64,000 bases of DNA from Rhodoluna sp. (lineage in GTDB: Bacteria; Actinomycetota; Actinomycetes; Actinomycetales; Microbacteriaceae). Below, piece by piece: positions 50,679 to 59,041 of this stretch. Location of the stretch: positions 54,124 to 118,123 of the forward strand of contig NZ_JAHEIM010000011.1 of NCBI RefSeq assembly GCF_024639375.1, written 5' to 3'. The notes under the pieces were generated by a model. The model did not search any database. It had not been told where the DNA came from and saw only the letters and a program-made list of their open reading frames with translations. Positions within the stretch are counted from its first letter, which is position 1. The number at the start of each line of letters is the position of its first letter. Both the position numbers and the translations under genes were made by a program.

Positions 50679-50770
50679 AGCAGCTTCTGGCTTGTATTGA
50701 TGTACTGGCTTAGTTCGGTTGTGAATGAAGGCCCTGGTTACCGCCAGGGTCTTTTTCTTTTTCTTTTTCT
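50679..50770 (+). ncRNA. Candidate small RNA between the primase and HTH genes
   Basis: An extended -10 box TGATATAAT (50664-50672) would start transcription near 50679 and the strong terminator at 50732-50770 would end it, giving about 90 nt with no convincing ORF. Opposite in direction to the flanking genes. No -35 box is obvious. Confidence 0.4.
50732..50770 (+). terminator. Plus-strand terminator
   Basis: CCCTGG-TTACCG-CCAGGG stem-loop followed by a 20-nt T-rich tract (TCTTTTTC repeated). The surrounding genes run on the minus strand, so it must end a plus-strand RNA. Confidence 0.75.
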
Positions 50771-50947
50771 TTAGGCTTGGCCACGTTTTTCTCGAAGCGA
50801 TTGGTCGTAATCAGCCCGCGTCACCCAATAGCGACGACCAACTTTGTACGAGCGCGGGCCCTCGCCCGTGCGGTTGTAGAGGTAGACGCTACTCAGGGGA
50901 ACGTCCGAGTCTTCGGAAATCCATTTGAAATCCACGTTTTCGGACAT
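50771..50947 (-). CDS. Small HTH DNA-binding protein (AlpA/Xis-like)
   Basis: A 58-residue protein starting MSENVDFKWISEDSDVPLSSVYLYNRTGEGP with RSYKVGRRYWVTRADYDQSL after it, the helix-turn-helix plus wing seen in AlpA/excisionase-type proteins. The ATG at 50947 is preferred: GGAGG is 6 nt upstream, while the frame further up is not supported. First gene of the leftward operon, so it may control replication or excision. Confidence 0.8.
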   Translation of the reverse strand: MSENVDFKWISEDSDVPLSSVYLYNRTGEGPRSYKVGRRYWVTRADYDQSLREKRGQA

Positions 50948-51044
50948 TTGTCCTCCTTGTCTAAGTTGAAGCAGTTGTTCTAATAATAGCACTGGTTTCG
51001 GAGAGGGTCCCAAGTTCGAATTCAATTTCGCTAACTGCGAAGTC

Positions 51045-51062
51045 TTGCACATGCGTGTGCAA
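51045..51062. promoter_or_regulatory. Palindrome upstream of the HTH gene
   Basis: TTGCACATGCGTGTGCAA: perfect 7-bp arms around TGCG, 98 bp upstream of the HTH start. A typical regulator binding site. A TATTAT box on the minus strand lies nearer the gene. The other bases of the 245-bp gap show nothing clear. Confidence 0.5.
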
Positions 51063-51191
51063 TCTCTTGTGCTGCCGTCGGTGTCTCTAGACGTATCCCG
51101 ATGCACTTAATGTGAATTGTCGCGTGAGAATTGGTCGCTCTAGGTGCGCAGTTGCTACAGTTTGTTCCTAGATGTTGTTAGGCGTGAGGGT

Positions 51192-51213
51192 GTTCGAATC
51201 CCTCACTAGCCAC
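51192..51213 (+). repeat. Internal att copy (tRNA-Tyr 3' end, 22 bp)
   Basis: Exactly matches the T-arm and acceptor end of tRNA-Tyr (35985-36006). May be the right end of the integrase-bearing element. Confidence 0.8.
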
Positions 51214-51220
51214 ACGCTTG

Positions 51221-51247
51221 AAACCCCTGAGAAATCAGGGGTTTTTT
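51221..51247 (+). terminator. Terminator after the internal att copy
   Basis: AAACCCCTGA-GAAA-TCAGGGGTTT, then TTT. It follows the att copy by 7 bp, as terminators follow the other copies. Confidence 0.85.
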
Positions 51248-51489
51248 GCTTGCTGACTGAGGAGTCGCATCAAACGAGGTTCTAGGTTCGTTTTCTATTC
51301 CGTTTACATTCCGTTTGACCCGACTCGCGGATGCTCCTCCAGGGGATTCACCGTGGCAAACGGTTCCTGCAGGTGTCGACGAACCAGATCGACTTCTATT
51401 GTTTTTGTAAACATTTTTGACCTTGCCAGTGCTTAGCACTCTTGGCTCGGTCAAACAAAAATTGAGTAGGCTAAGTCGCGGGGGTCCTA

Positions 51490-52305
51490 ATGAACAGTAG
51501 TTCGATCAAATCAGCGAAACCAAGCAGGAGTTCATTGCTCCTAGCGGCAATCGTCTCATTGGTGTTGCTCACTGCAACCTTGCCAAGTTACCCGGCACAG
51601 GCAGCCTCTCTATCAATCCAGAGTTATTCGCCAAATGTAGCCTCTTCAGCTGGCGGCGACAAAATAGTTGTCACCGGTAAAGGCTTGGACAAAGTCACTC
51701 GGGTTCGCGTCGGTGGGGTGATTCTGTCGAAATTAACTAATCGCAGCAAGACAAAACTCGGTTTTGTGATGCCTCGGATGTCACAATCATGGCTGCAATA
51801 TGGCGGATATGTAGGCATTGAGTTTATGCAGTCTGGAGCCTGGACCAAAGCAAGTCCGAAGTTTCTTTTGACGGCAACGCGAGAGAACACATTTGAATCC
51901 GCGGGTCTTGTCTTAAGGCTTCTAGAGACCAGTCAGCCTAGCTTTGTTCCACAGCAGAGCAGATACGGAGATCTGTTACCTAGCCCGGGCGCTCAGCTGC
52001 ATGGGGTGAAGTTGAATGTATTGAACATGACCGATGAATGGGTTGATCTAACCTGCTCGTTCGAAGTTGAAGTGAAGGTCATCGACACCTCATTCCGGAG
52101 ATTTAGCTATTTACCTAACCGACATAGGGTTGAAGGAAATCCAGGTTGCAATGTCTTCATGAACCCTGGATTCAGTGCAGATGCTCTTTGGGTTTTCGAC
52201 GTTCCAACCCTTTTCAAAATCGTAGCCGTTGAAGTCAAGGCGGTAACCTTTGGTGGACCTGACCCTAGATCTTATTACTTCGCCTTCAAGACAGAGAACC
52301 CCTAG
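51490..52305 (+). CDS. Secreted IPT/TIG-domain protein
   Basis: A 271-residue exported protein. Signal peptide up to about residue 38 (LLLAAIVSLVLLTATLPSYPAQAAS). Residues about 40-130 form an IPT/TIG domain (SIQSYSPNVASSAGGDKIVVTGKGLDKVTRVRVGGV), an Ig-like fold of surface proteins. The C-terminal half has no known domain. It lies alone between two att copies. Ribosome site GGGGGT. TAGGCT at 51467-51472 could be its -10 box. Role unknown. Confidence 0.8.
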   Translation: MNSSSIKSAKPSRSSLLLAAIVSLVLLTATLPSYPAQAASLSIQSYSPNVASSAGGDKIVVTGKGLDKVTRVRVGGVILSKLTNRSKTKLGFVMPRMSQSWLQYGGYVGIEFMQSGAWTKASPKFLLTATRENTFESAGLVLRLLETSQPSFVPQQSRYGDLLPSPGAQLHGVKLNVLNMTDEWVDLTCSFEVEVKVIDTSFRRFSYLPNRHRVEGNPGCNVFMNPGFSADALWVFDVPTLFKIVAVEVKAVTFGGPDPRSYYFAFKTENP

Positions 52306-52357
52306 GTCACCGACTTTTTTATCGAGGACTCGGGCACGAAACCTATTTCGCACCCAT

Positions 52358-52409
52358 CTGTAAATCAGCCGGCTCAGCCTTCGGGGGGTTCGAATCCCTC
52401 ACTAGCCAC
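52358..52409 (+). repeat. attR: tRNA-Tyr 3' half copy
   Basis: 52 bp identical to 35956-36006 except for one added G in the poly-G stretch. It lacks the 5' half and so cannot be a functional tRNA. Confidence 0.9.
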
Positions 52410-52415
52410 ATAAAC

Positions 52416-52445
52416 AAAAAACCCGTCCGGTTGGGCGGGTTTTTT
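52416..52445 (+). terminator. Original tRNA-Tyr terminator at attR
   Basis: AAAAAACCCGTCC-GGTT-GGGCGGGTTTTTT, a strong bidirectional-looking terminator, presumably that of the tRNA gene before integration. Confidence 0.85.
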
Positions 52446-52474
52446 GCTCATCTGGCTTCTAGCGAGGGCAGCGA

Positions 52475-52492
52475 CGAATCCCTCACTATCCA
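52475..52492 (+). repeat. Fourth, degenerate att-like fragment
   Basis: CGAATCCCTCACTATCCA differs by one base from the tRNA-Tyr 3' end. It lies 65 bp beyond attR; the gap to the next gene has nothing else. Confidence 0.6.
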
Positions 52493-52565
52493 AAAGGCGC
52501 CTTAGGCCCAAAGGGTAGTCTTGAAGCACTAGTTGCAGACAAAGAGAATCGGAGAACCACGCGCC

Positions 52566-54782
52566 GTGCACGAATCGACCATTTATTACACCTACACCGA
52601 TGAAGCCCCAGCACTTGCTACCGCTTCACTTTTGCCAATCGTTCAGGCATACGCCAAGGTGGCAAATGTAAACATCGAGACTCGTGACATCTCACTTGCG
52701 GGCCGAATTCTTGCCGTCTTTGGTGACCGCCTAAAAGAGAACCAGCGTGTGGGCGATGCGCTTGCCGAACTTGGTGCGCTTGCAAAAACTCCTGAAGCCA
52801 ACATCATCAAGCTTCCAAACATCTCTGCATCTATTCCGCAACTAAAAGCAGCCATTGCTGAATTGCAGGCCCTCGGATTCGATCTTCCGGACTACCCAGA
52901 CGAGCCGTCAACCGATGCCGACCGCGATGCACGCAGCCGTTATGACAAGGTCAAGGGCAGTGCCGTAAATCCAGTGCTTCGTGAAGGCAACAGCGACCGT
53001 CGCGCTCCACTGTCGGTCAAGGCTTACGCACGCAAGCACCCGCACCTGAACAAGCCTTTTGCTGCTGGTTCAAAAACGCGTGTTGCAACCATGGGGCACG
53101 ACGACTTTTTCTCAAACGAAAAGTCAGTGGTTCTATCCGCAGCAGACGCGCTCACCATTCGCCACATTGCCGCTGATGGTTCAACAACCGACCTAAAAAC
53201 CGGGCTCAAAGTTCTTGCCGGTGAAATTGTTGACGCAACCTTCATGAATGTTGCCGCTTTGGATGAGTTCCTGGCTGAAACACTAAAGCAAGCCAAGGCC
53301 GACGACGTTCTTTACTCTGTGCACTTGAAGGCAACCATGATGAAAGTGAGCGACCCAATTCTGTTTGGTCACGTGGTCAAGGTTTTCTTTGCCGATGTCT
53401 TTGCAAAGCACGGCTCAGCCCTTGAAGCAGCGGGTCTAAATGCCAACGACGGTCTAGGCGCAATTCTTGCTGGTCTTGCAAATGTTGCTGGAGCAGAACA
53501 GATCATCGCCGACTTCAATCAGCAGTTGTCTGTTGGCCCACGCGTGAGCTACGTGAACAGTGACAAGGGAATCACTAACCTGCATGTTCCGTCTGACGTA
53601 ATTGTCGATGCATCGATGCCAGCGCTGGTTCGCAACGGTGGCAAGCTTTGGGGCGTAGACGGTTCTGAATCCGACACACTCGCAGTTATTCCAGACTCTT
53701 CATATGCCGGCGTTTACCAGGCCACCATCGAAGATGTAATCGAGAATGGTCCGCTAAACCCAGCAACTATCGGCTCGGTGCCAAACGTTGGTTTGATGGC
53801 CCAAGCCGCCGAAGAATACGGCAGCCACGACAAGACTTTCGAAATCAAATCTGCAGGTCGCGTTGATGTTGTCAACGCAAGCGGCGAAGTTCTAATTTCA
53901 CACGAGGTTGCAAAGGGCGACATTTGGCGTGCGACTCAAACTAAGGATGAGCCGGTTCGTGACTGGGTCAAGCTTGCTGTGACTCGTGCTCGTGCAACAA
54001 ATGTGCCAGCGATTTTCTGGCTAGACGCAGCACGCGCACACGATGCGAAATTAATTGCCAAGGTGAACCGATACCTAGGTGATCACGACACCAATGGTTT
54101 GACCATCGAGATCATGGAGCCTGCTGCTGCGACCAAGTATTCACTCGGTCGCATTCGCGAGGGCCTAGACACAATCTCAGTAACAGGCAACGTATTGCGC
54201 GACTACCTAACTGACTTGTTCCCGATTCTTGAAGTTGGCACCAGTGCAAAGATGTTGTCGATTGTTCCGTTGCTAAACGGCGGCGGTCTATTCGAGACCG
54301 GTGCTGGCGGTTCGGCGCCTAAGCACGTGCAGCAGTTCCTCGAAGAAAACTACCTTCGCTGGGATTCACTCGGCGAATTCTTTGCAATCGCCGCATCGTT
54401 CGAACACCTTGCAACAACCAAGGGCAACAGCAAGGCTCAAGTGCTTGCTGACACTCTTGACCGCGCCACCGGAACATTCTTGGAAGAAGATCGTTCACCT
54501 GGTCGCAAGATTGGCACCATCGACAACCGCGGCAGTCATTTCTACATCGGTCTTTACTGGGCGCAAGAATTGGCAGCACAAACTGCGGATGCTGAATTGG
54601 CTGCAAAGTTCGCCAACGTTGCCAAGACCCTAACCGATGCCGAATCAAAGATTGTTGAAGAGCTAATTGCGGTTCAGGGCAAGCCGGTAGAAATTGGCGG
54701 CTACTACCTACCAAACGCAGAACTAGTTCTTAAGGCGATGCGTCCTTCAGCAACCTTGAACCACGCAATCGACTCGCTGTAA
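52566..54782 (+). CDS. icd: Isocitrate dehydrogenase (NADP+), monomeric type
   Basis: TCA-cycle enzyme of about 738 residues converting isocitrate to 2-oxoglutarate with NADP+. The N terminus [28 protein letters not shown] and segments such as [51 protein letters not shown] and the [13 protein letters not shown] [16 protein letters not shown] are those of the monomeric family. The frame is open from a TTG at 52533; the GTG at 52566 gives the normal N terminus, and GGAG at 52551-52554 supports it. First backbone gene after the island. Confidence 0.94.
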   Translation: MHESTIYYTYTDEAPALATASLLPIVQAYAKVANVNIETRDISLAGRILAVFGDRLKENQRVGDALAELGALAKTPEANIIKLPNISASIPQLKAAIAELQALGFDLPDYPDEPSTDADRDARSRYDKVKGSAVNPVLREGNSDRRAPLSVKAYARKHPHLNKPFAAGSKTRVATMGHDDFFSNEKSVVLSAADALTIRHIAADGSTTDLKTGLKVLAGEIVDATFMNVAALDEFLAETLKQAKADDVLYSVHLKATMMKVSDPILFGHVVKVFFADVFAKHGSALEAAGLNANDGLGAILAGLANVAGAEQIIADFNQQLSVGPRVSYVNSDKGITNLHVPSDVIVDASMPALVRNGGKLWGVDGSESDTLAVIPDSSYAGVYQATIEDVIENGPLNPATIGSVPNVGLMAQAAEEYGSHDKTFEIKSAGRVDVVNASGEVLISHEVAKGDIWRATQTKDEPVRDWVKLAVTRARATNVPAIFWLDAARAHDAKLIAKVNRYLGDHDTNGLTIEIMEPAAATKYSLGRIREGLDTISVTGNVLRDYLTDLFPILEVGTSAKMLSIVPLLNGGGLFETGAGGSAPKHVQQFLEENYLRWDSLGEFFAIAASFEHLATTKGNSKAQVLADTLDRATGTFLEEDRSPGRKIGTIDNRGSHFYIGLYWAQELAAQTADAELAAKFANVAKTLTDAESKIVEELIAVQGKPVEIGGYYLPNAELVLKAMRPSATLNHAIDSL

Positions 54783-54787
54783 AAAAG

Positions 54788-55123
54788 TTGTCACCAAGCA
54801 CCGATCAACTTATTGCCGCCGAAGAAGCATTGGCTGCAGCTCGCGAGGTTTTGCCGATTTTTCTAGCCGTTGAACCTGGCGACGATAGACCTAGCAAAGC
54901 GCTCGATGCATTGGTCGCATGGATGAAGGGCAACGCCACCGTGGGCGAAGTGCGGCAGGCTGCTTTCGATGCTCACGAAGCAGCCAGGGATGTTTCAGAC
55001 TTACCCGCGCGTTATGCAGCGCGCTCTTGCGGCCAGGCGGCATCCGTGGCACACGTTATTACTCACGCACCGCACGCAATTCGATACGCACAAAAGGCAA
55101 AAGCTGAACTAGCCGCTGAGTAA
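54788..55123 (+). CDS. Imm5-like helical protein
   Basis: A 111-residue alpha-helical protein (LDALVAWMKGNATVGEVRQAAFDAHEAARDV, CGQAASVAHVITHAPHAIRYAQKA) resembling the 'putative immunity protein' family often annotated in actinobacteria. TTG start 5 bp after icd, so in the same transcript. No toxin gene is nearby, and its real role is unknown. Confidence 0.65.
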   Translation: MSPSTDQLIAAEEALAAAREVLPIFLAVEPGDDRPSKALDALVAWMKGNATVGEVRQAAFDAHEAARDVSDLPARYAARSCGQAASVAHVITHAPHAIRYAQKAKAELAAE

Positions 55124-55193
55124 TTGGGGCTACCCAGGCGGCGGGGTTGCGGATACTATGTATTAACAAACTATCCAAAGCAAAGGTGCCTTG

Positions 55194-55601
55194 ATGTCTG
55201 AAATTGAATTCACCACCCGCAAATGGGTGCGCCCCGAAGACCTAAACGCCAACGGCACTTTGTTTGGTGGCAGCCTGCTCAAGTGGATCGACGAAGAAGC
55301 CACCATCTATGCAATTCTGCAATTGGGCAACCGTCGAGTGGTGACCAAGATCATTTCCGAAATCAACTTTGTCGCATCGGCAATCACTGGCGACCTAATT
55401 GAGATGGGTCTGGTTGCAACAAAGTTTGGCACCACATCAATCACGATGCGCGCCGAGGTGCGCAACATGGTTACCCGCAAAAATATTTTGACCGTGGATC
55501 ACATCGTGTTTGTTGGTCTCGATAAAGAAGGCCGCCCGATGCCACACGGCTACACAACCGCGACCACTGATCGCGATCGTATGCCGCTAGAGCACGACTA
55601 G
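55194..55601 (+). CDS. Acyl-CoA thioesterase, YciA-type hotdog fold
   Basis: A 135-residue thioesterase hydrolysing acyl-CoA. Hotdog motifs: RPEDLNANGTLFGGSLLKWIDEEATIYA (with catalytic Asp in the WIDEE helix) and EINFVASAITGDLIEMG. The ATG at 55194 has AAAGGTG 7 nt upstream; the codon before is an in-frame TTG. It converges with the GH13 gene with a gap of 3 bp. Confidence 0.9.
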   Translation: MSEIEFTTRKWVRPEDLNANGTLFGGSLLKWIDEEATIYAILQLGNRRVVTKIISEINFVASAITGDLIEMGLVATKFGTTSITMRAEVRNMVTRKNILTVDHIVFVGLDKEGRPMPHGYTTATTDRDRMPLEHD

Positions 55602-55604
55602 TTT

Positions 55605-57314
55605 TTAGTTAGTGGCGTTTTCTTCGATGTCGAGTGCCAAAATCCAAACAGTTTGATCTGCAGCAAGTGCGTGACCTTCGGTCATGCCATGCAAACTCGA
55701 AGCCAAGATTTTGCCAGCAGGCAAGTCGATTGGTTCGTGACCAAAGTTGTGAATCACAACTACGTCGCCGTTTCTAAAACCAAGCACGTTGTCGCCAACA
55801 TAACCCGGCAACCACTCGAATGAGCCTTCGCCAATAGCAAGTTCTTTGCGCAACTTCAATGCGTGTTTGTAAAGCTCAAGAGTTGAACCCTCAACGCCTT
55901 CTTGCTGATCGCGTGAATACTTCGCATAAATTTCTGGCTGCGGCAACCATGCTTTGCCGGTCGAGTTGAACCCGTTTGCTGCACCAACGCCAGATTCCCA
56001 AGGCAGTGGCACACGGCAACCATCGCGACCAACGCGCACACCGTTGGTGCGTGCATAGGTTGGGTCTTGCCTATATTCAGGCGCAAGAGTGGTGTGCTCT
56101 GGCAAACCAAGTTCTTCACCTTGGTACAAATACATCGAACCCGGCAGCGCAAGTGTGAACAAAGTTGCCGCGCGTGCGCGACGCAAACCTAGTTCGCGAT
56201 CTGGCTGTGGGTCATTAGGGCCAATGCCATCCGAGGCAGTTGGTCGACCCTTAACGCCACCCATGCGAGTGGCGTGACGAATGATGTCGTGATTTGAAAG
56301 CACCCAGGTTGAAGGTGCGCCTACCGAATCAAACGCATCAAAGGATTCGTTGATTGAGTTGAACAGAATCTCTGGCTTCCACTCTGAATCTAAGAAGCGG
56401 AAGTTGAAAGTTTGGTTGAACTCATCTGGTCGAACCCAAAGAGCCATGAATGAAAGTGGCAGCACGTATGCCTCACCGCACATCGCACGCTCGCCAGGGT
56501 AGCTCTGGAGAATTGCACGCCACTTTCTGAAGATTGGGTGCACCGATTCTTGGAACCACATCGGTGGTGACGCTTCGCCTTCAATAAAGCCGGCTCCCGC
56601 GCGATCAACATCTGGGTGGTCTGGCAGGCCAGGAGCCTTGCCCATTGCATGAGGTTGGTCAACGCGGAAACCGTCAACACCGCGGTCTAGCCAGAAACGA
56701 AGAATGTCTTCGAATGCTTCTTGAACCTTTGGATTTTCCCAGTTCAAATCAGGTTGCGATGAATCGAACAGGTGGCAATACCATTCGCCAGGTGTGCCAT
56801 CTGAGTTTGTGGTGCGAGTCCAAGCTGGGCCGCCAAACATAGACAGCCAGTTGTTTGGGGGCAATTCACCGTTTGCACCCTTGCCATCTTTGAAGTGATA
56901 GAAAGCGCGTTCTGCAGAACCCGGTGCCGCAGCAAGGGCTGCTTGAAACCATTTGTGTTGATCGCTGGTGTGGTTAGGCACAAGGTCAACCAAAACTCGA
57001 ATGTCAAATTCGTGTGCACGGGCAACCATCGCATCGAAGTCATCGAGATTGCCAAACAGCGGGTCAACGTCGGTGTAGTCACTAACGTCGTAGCCAGCAT
57101 CTTTTTGCGGCGAACGCATAAATGGTGACAACCAAATTGCATCAATGCCGAGTGCTGCAAGTGAATCTAATCGCGAAGTGATGCCGGGCAGGTCACCCAT
57201 GCCGTCGCCATTTGAATCAGCAAACGATCGCGGGTACACCTGATAAATGACGGCAGCTCGCCACCATTCTTTTCCGTAGTTAGCAGAGTGACGAGCCGCA
57301 GTCGAAATATCCAT
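55605..57314 (-). CDS. GH13 alpha-glucosidase, paralogue with altered region II
   Basis: Intracellular oligosaccharide hydrolase of 569 residues. TIM barrel: region I DLVPNHTSDQH (110-120), region II GVDGFRVDQPH with nucleophile Asp219, region III acid/base Glu281 (MCGEA), region IV SNHD (Asp343). The residue after the nucleophile is Gln220, where alpha-1,6 enzymes have Val and alpha-1,4 enzymes usually Thr or Ala. It lies 2 bp after the second GH13 gene and is clearly its tandem duplicate, so both are co-transcribed. Confidence 0.93.
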   Translation of the reverse strand: MDISTAARHSANYGKEWWRAAVIYQVYPRSFADSNGDGMGDLPGITSRLDSLAALGIDAIWLSPFMRSPQKDAGYDVSDYTDVDPLFGNLDDFDAMVARAHEFDIRVLVDLVPNHTSDQHKWFQAALAAAPGSAERAFYHFKDGKGANGELPPNNWLSMFGGPAWTRTTNSDGTPGEWYCHLFDSSQPDLNWENPKVQEAFEDILRFWLDRGVDGFRVDQPHAMGKAPGLPDHPDVDRAGAGFIEGEASPPMWFQESVHPIFRKWRAILQSYPGERAMCGEAYVLPLSFMALWVRPDEFNQTFNFRFLDSEWKPEILFNSINESFDAFDSVGAPSTWVLSNHDIIRHATRMGGVKGRPTASDGIGPNDPQPDRELGLRRARAATLFTLALPGSMYLYQGEELGLPEHTTLAPEYRQDPTYARTNGVRVGRDGCRVPLPWESGVGAANGFNSTGKAWLPQPEIYAKYSRDQQEGVEGSTLELYKHALKLRKELAIGEGSFEWLPGYVGDNVLGFRNGDVVVIHNFGHEPIDLPAGKILASSLHGMTEGHALAADQTVWILALDIEENATN

Positions 57315-57316
57315 GA

Positions 57317-59020
57317 CTACAACTTAATCCATGCAACTTGGTCGTGTTCAAGCACGCCTTCGATGGTTAGGTCGTGCTGGGTGGTCACCAGCAGTTCACC
57401 CTCAGGCAATGCAAATGCATCGCCACCAAAGTTTGCAATCACGAGCACACCGTTGTTCACATAAGCCAATGTGTGGTCGTCTTGATACTCCGGTGCCCAA
57501 CGCATTGCACCAGCACCAAGACCCTCGGCCTTGCGAACCTTCAGCAGTCGCTTATAAAGCTCAAGAGTTGAACCAGGGATGCCCTCTTGCAAATCACGCG
57601 AGAACACTCGGTAGTTATCTGGCTGAGGCAACCAAGATTTTCCGGTGGTGTTGAATCCGTTTGCGGCGCCCACTCCAGCTTCCCAAGGCAGCGGCACACG
57701 GCAGCCGTCGCGGCCAATTCGCTCACCCTTGGTGCGTGCATAGGTTGGGTCTTGTCGGTACTTACCCTCAAGCTGCCAAGCCTCTGGCAAGCCCAGTTCC
57801 TCACCTTGGTAAAGGTAAGAAGAACCAGGCAGACCCAGCATGAACGAGGTTGCGGCACGAGCGCGACGAAGGCCTAGTGCTTCATCGGGCATCGGGTCGG
57901 TTGGGTGAATTCCATCGCCAGGTCGCGGAGTGTTTTCCGGGGCAATGCCCAGTCGGGTGGCGTGACGAATTCCATCGTGGTTCGAAAGAACCCAAGTGCT
58001 TGAGGCACCAACTCTGGCGTACTCAACAATCGAGTCGGTGACGATTTTTTGAATCGCATAAGGCTCGTAGGCGCTGTGCATGTAGTCAAAGTTGAATGAC
58101 TGGTGGTACTCATCCGGGCGCACCCACATTGCCAATCTTGGCAACGGGCTCATCGAAGCCTCGGCGCACATTGCACGGTCATCAAACTCGTCGATCACGC
58201 GGCGAAAGCGGCGAATGGCATCGTGCACACCAGGCTGGCCCCAATAAGGCACAGCCAATTCAGCTTCTTCAAGCGTCAAGTTAGAAATTGAACGCTCACG
58301 TAAGTTTTCGTCGTAAATCGTGGCATCAGGCAAACCATCACGCTTGACCATTCCGTGCGCAACATCTACTCGGAAACCATCGACGCCCTTTTTCAACCAG
58401 AATCTCAAGATCTCATCGAACTCGTTTGGAACCTCAGGATTGTTCCAATTTAGGTCAGGCTGTGTCGAGTCAAAAAGGTGCAGGTACCACTGGCCAGGTG
58501 TGCCATCGGCGTTAGTGGTGCGCGACCAAGCCGGGCCGCCAAAAATTGACTGCCAGTTGTTCGGGGGCAATTCGCCGTTTTCGCCCTTGCCATCTTTGAA
58601 GTGGTAATAATCGCGTTCGATTGAACCCTCGGATGCCTTCAGCGCTGCTTGAAACCATGCATGCTGATCGCTCGTGTGGTTTGGCACGATGTCAACGATG
58701 ATTCGAATGCCAAGTTTTTTTGCCTTCGCCAACAGCACATCGAAATCTTCGTTGGTGCCAAAAATTGGGTCGATCTGTCGGTAGTCGCTGATGTCGTAAC
58801 CGGCATCTTTTTGCGGTGACTTGAAAAATGGCGAGAACCAAATTGCATCAATGCCAAGTGTTGCCAATGAATCGAGTCGTTCGGTGATGCCTTTGAGGTC
58901 ACCCATTCCGTCGCCATCAAAGTCTGCAAAACTGCGCGGATAAATCTGATAAATAACCGCGGTGCGCCACCATTCGGCGCTCGGATTTGCTGTGGTTAGG
59001 AAGTAATTTGTTGTAGGCAT
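57317..59020 (-). CDS. GH13 alpha-glucosidase (oligo-1,6-glucosidase-like)
   Basis: A 567-residue paralogue of the preceding enzyme. The ATG at 59020 (MPTTNYFLTTANPSAEWWRTAVIYQIYPRSF) aligns with its neighbour, and TAGGCT (complement of 59028-59033) ends 7 nt upstream, so a longer frame to 59101 is rejected. Catalytic residues Asp219 (FRVDVAH), Glu287 (MCAEA) and Asp349 (SNHD). Val220 after the nucleophile is the residue found in isomaltose-cleaving enzymes. No signal peptide; it acts on sugars imported by the transporter next door. Confidence 0.94.
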   Translation of the reverse strand: MPTTNYFLTTANPSAEWWRTAVIYQIYPRSFADFDGDGMGDLKGITERLDSLATLGIDAIWFSPFFKSPQKDAGYDISDYRQIDPIFGTNEDFDVLLAKAKKLGIRIIVDIVPNHTSDQHAWFQAALKASEGSIERDYYHFKDGKGENGELPPNNWQSIFGGPAWSRTTNADGTPGQWYLHLFDSTQPDLNWNNPEVPNEFDEILRFWLKKGVDGFRVDVAHGMVKRDGLPDATIYDENLRERSISNLTLEEAELAVPYWGQPGVHDAIRRFRRVIDEFDDRAMCAEASMSPLPRLAMWVRPDEYHQSFNFDYMHSAYEPYAIQKIVTDSIVEYARVGASSTWVLSNHDGIRHATRLGIAPENTPRPGDGIHPTDPMPDEALGLRRARAATSFMLGLPGSSYLYQGEELGLPEAWQLEGKYRQDPTYARTKGERIGRDGCRVPLPWEAGVGAANGFNTTGKSWLPQPDNYRVFSRDLQEGIPGSTLELYKRLLKVRKAEGLGAGAMRWAPEYQDDHTLAYVNNGVLVIANFGGDAFALPEGELLVTTQHDLTIEGVLEHDQVAWIKL

Positions 59021-59041
59021 GCGCAAAAGCCTATACAAACT

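Larger units (their letters stand above)
35956..52409. mobile_element. Integrative element (genomic island) in tRNA-Tyr
   Basis: A 16.4-kb insertion bounded by a 51-bp tRNA-Tyr 3' half and its 52-bp copy (one extra G). It holds an integrase and HTH gene at the left, a candidate restriction or defence pair in the centre and a replication module at the right, and no structural phage or conjugation genes. Gene content differs sharply from the housekeeping flanks, and the genes look more A/T-rich by eye. An internal 22-bp copy at 51192 may mark the true right end of the integrase-bearing element, with the last 1.2 kb a separate, older insertion. Confidence 0.9.

Noticed and set aside
50750..50772. 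The T-rich TCTTTTTC repeat as a simple-sequence phase-variation tract.
   Set aside because: It directly follows a GC-rich stem and is better explained as the T-tract of a terminator; it lies outside coding sequence.
51428..51450. AGTGCTTAGCACT and TTAGCACTC, resembling a CIRCE (HrcA) half-site.
   Set aside because: The required second half GAGTGCTAA is not found 9 nt downstream, and no chaperone gene follows.
51206..51454. An 82-codon minus-strand ORF between the internal att copy and the TIG gene.
   Set aside because: It has no ribosome site, runs through the terminator at 51221-51247 and has a composition unlike neighbouring proteins.
52358..52409. Second tRNA-Tyr gene.
   Set aside because: Only the 3' half is present; acceptor 5' strand, D arm and anticodon 5' stem are missing.
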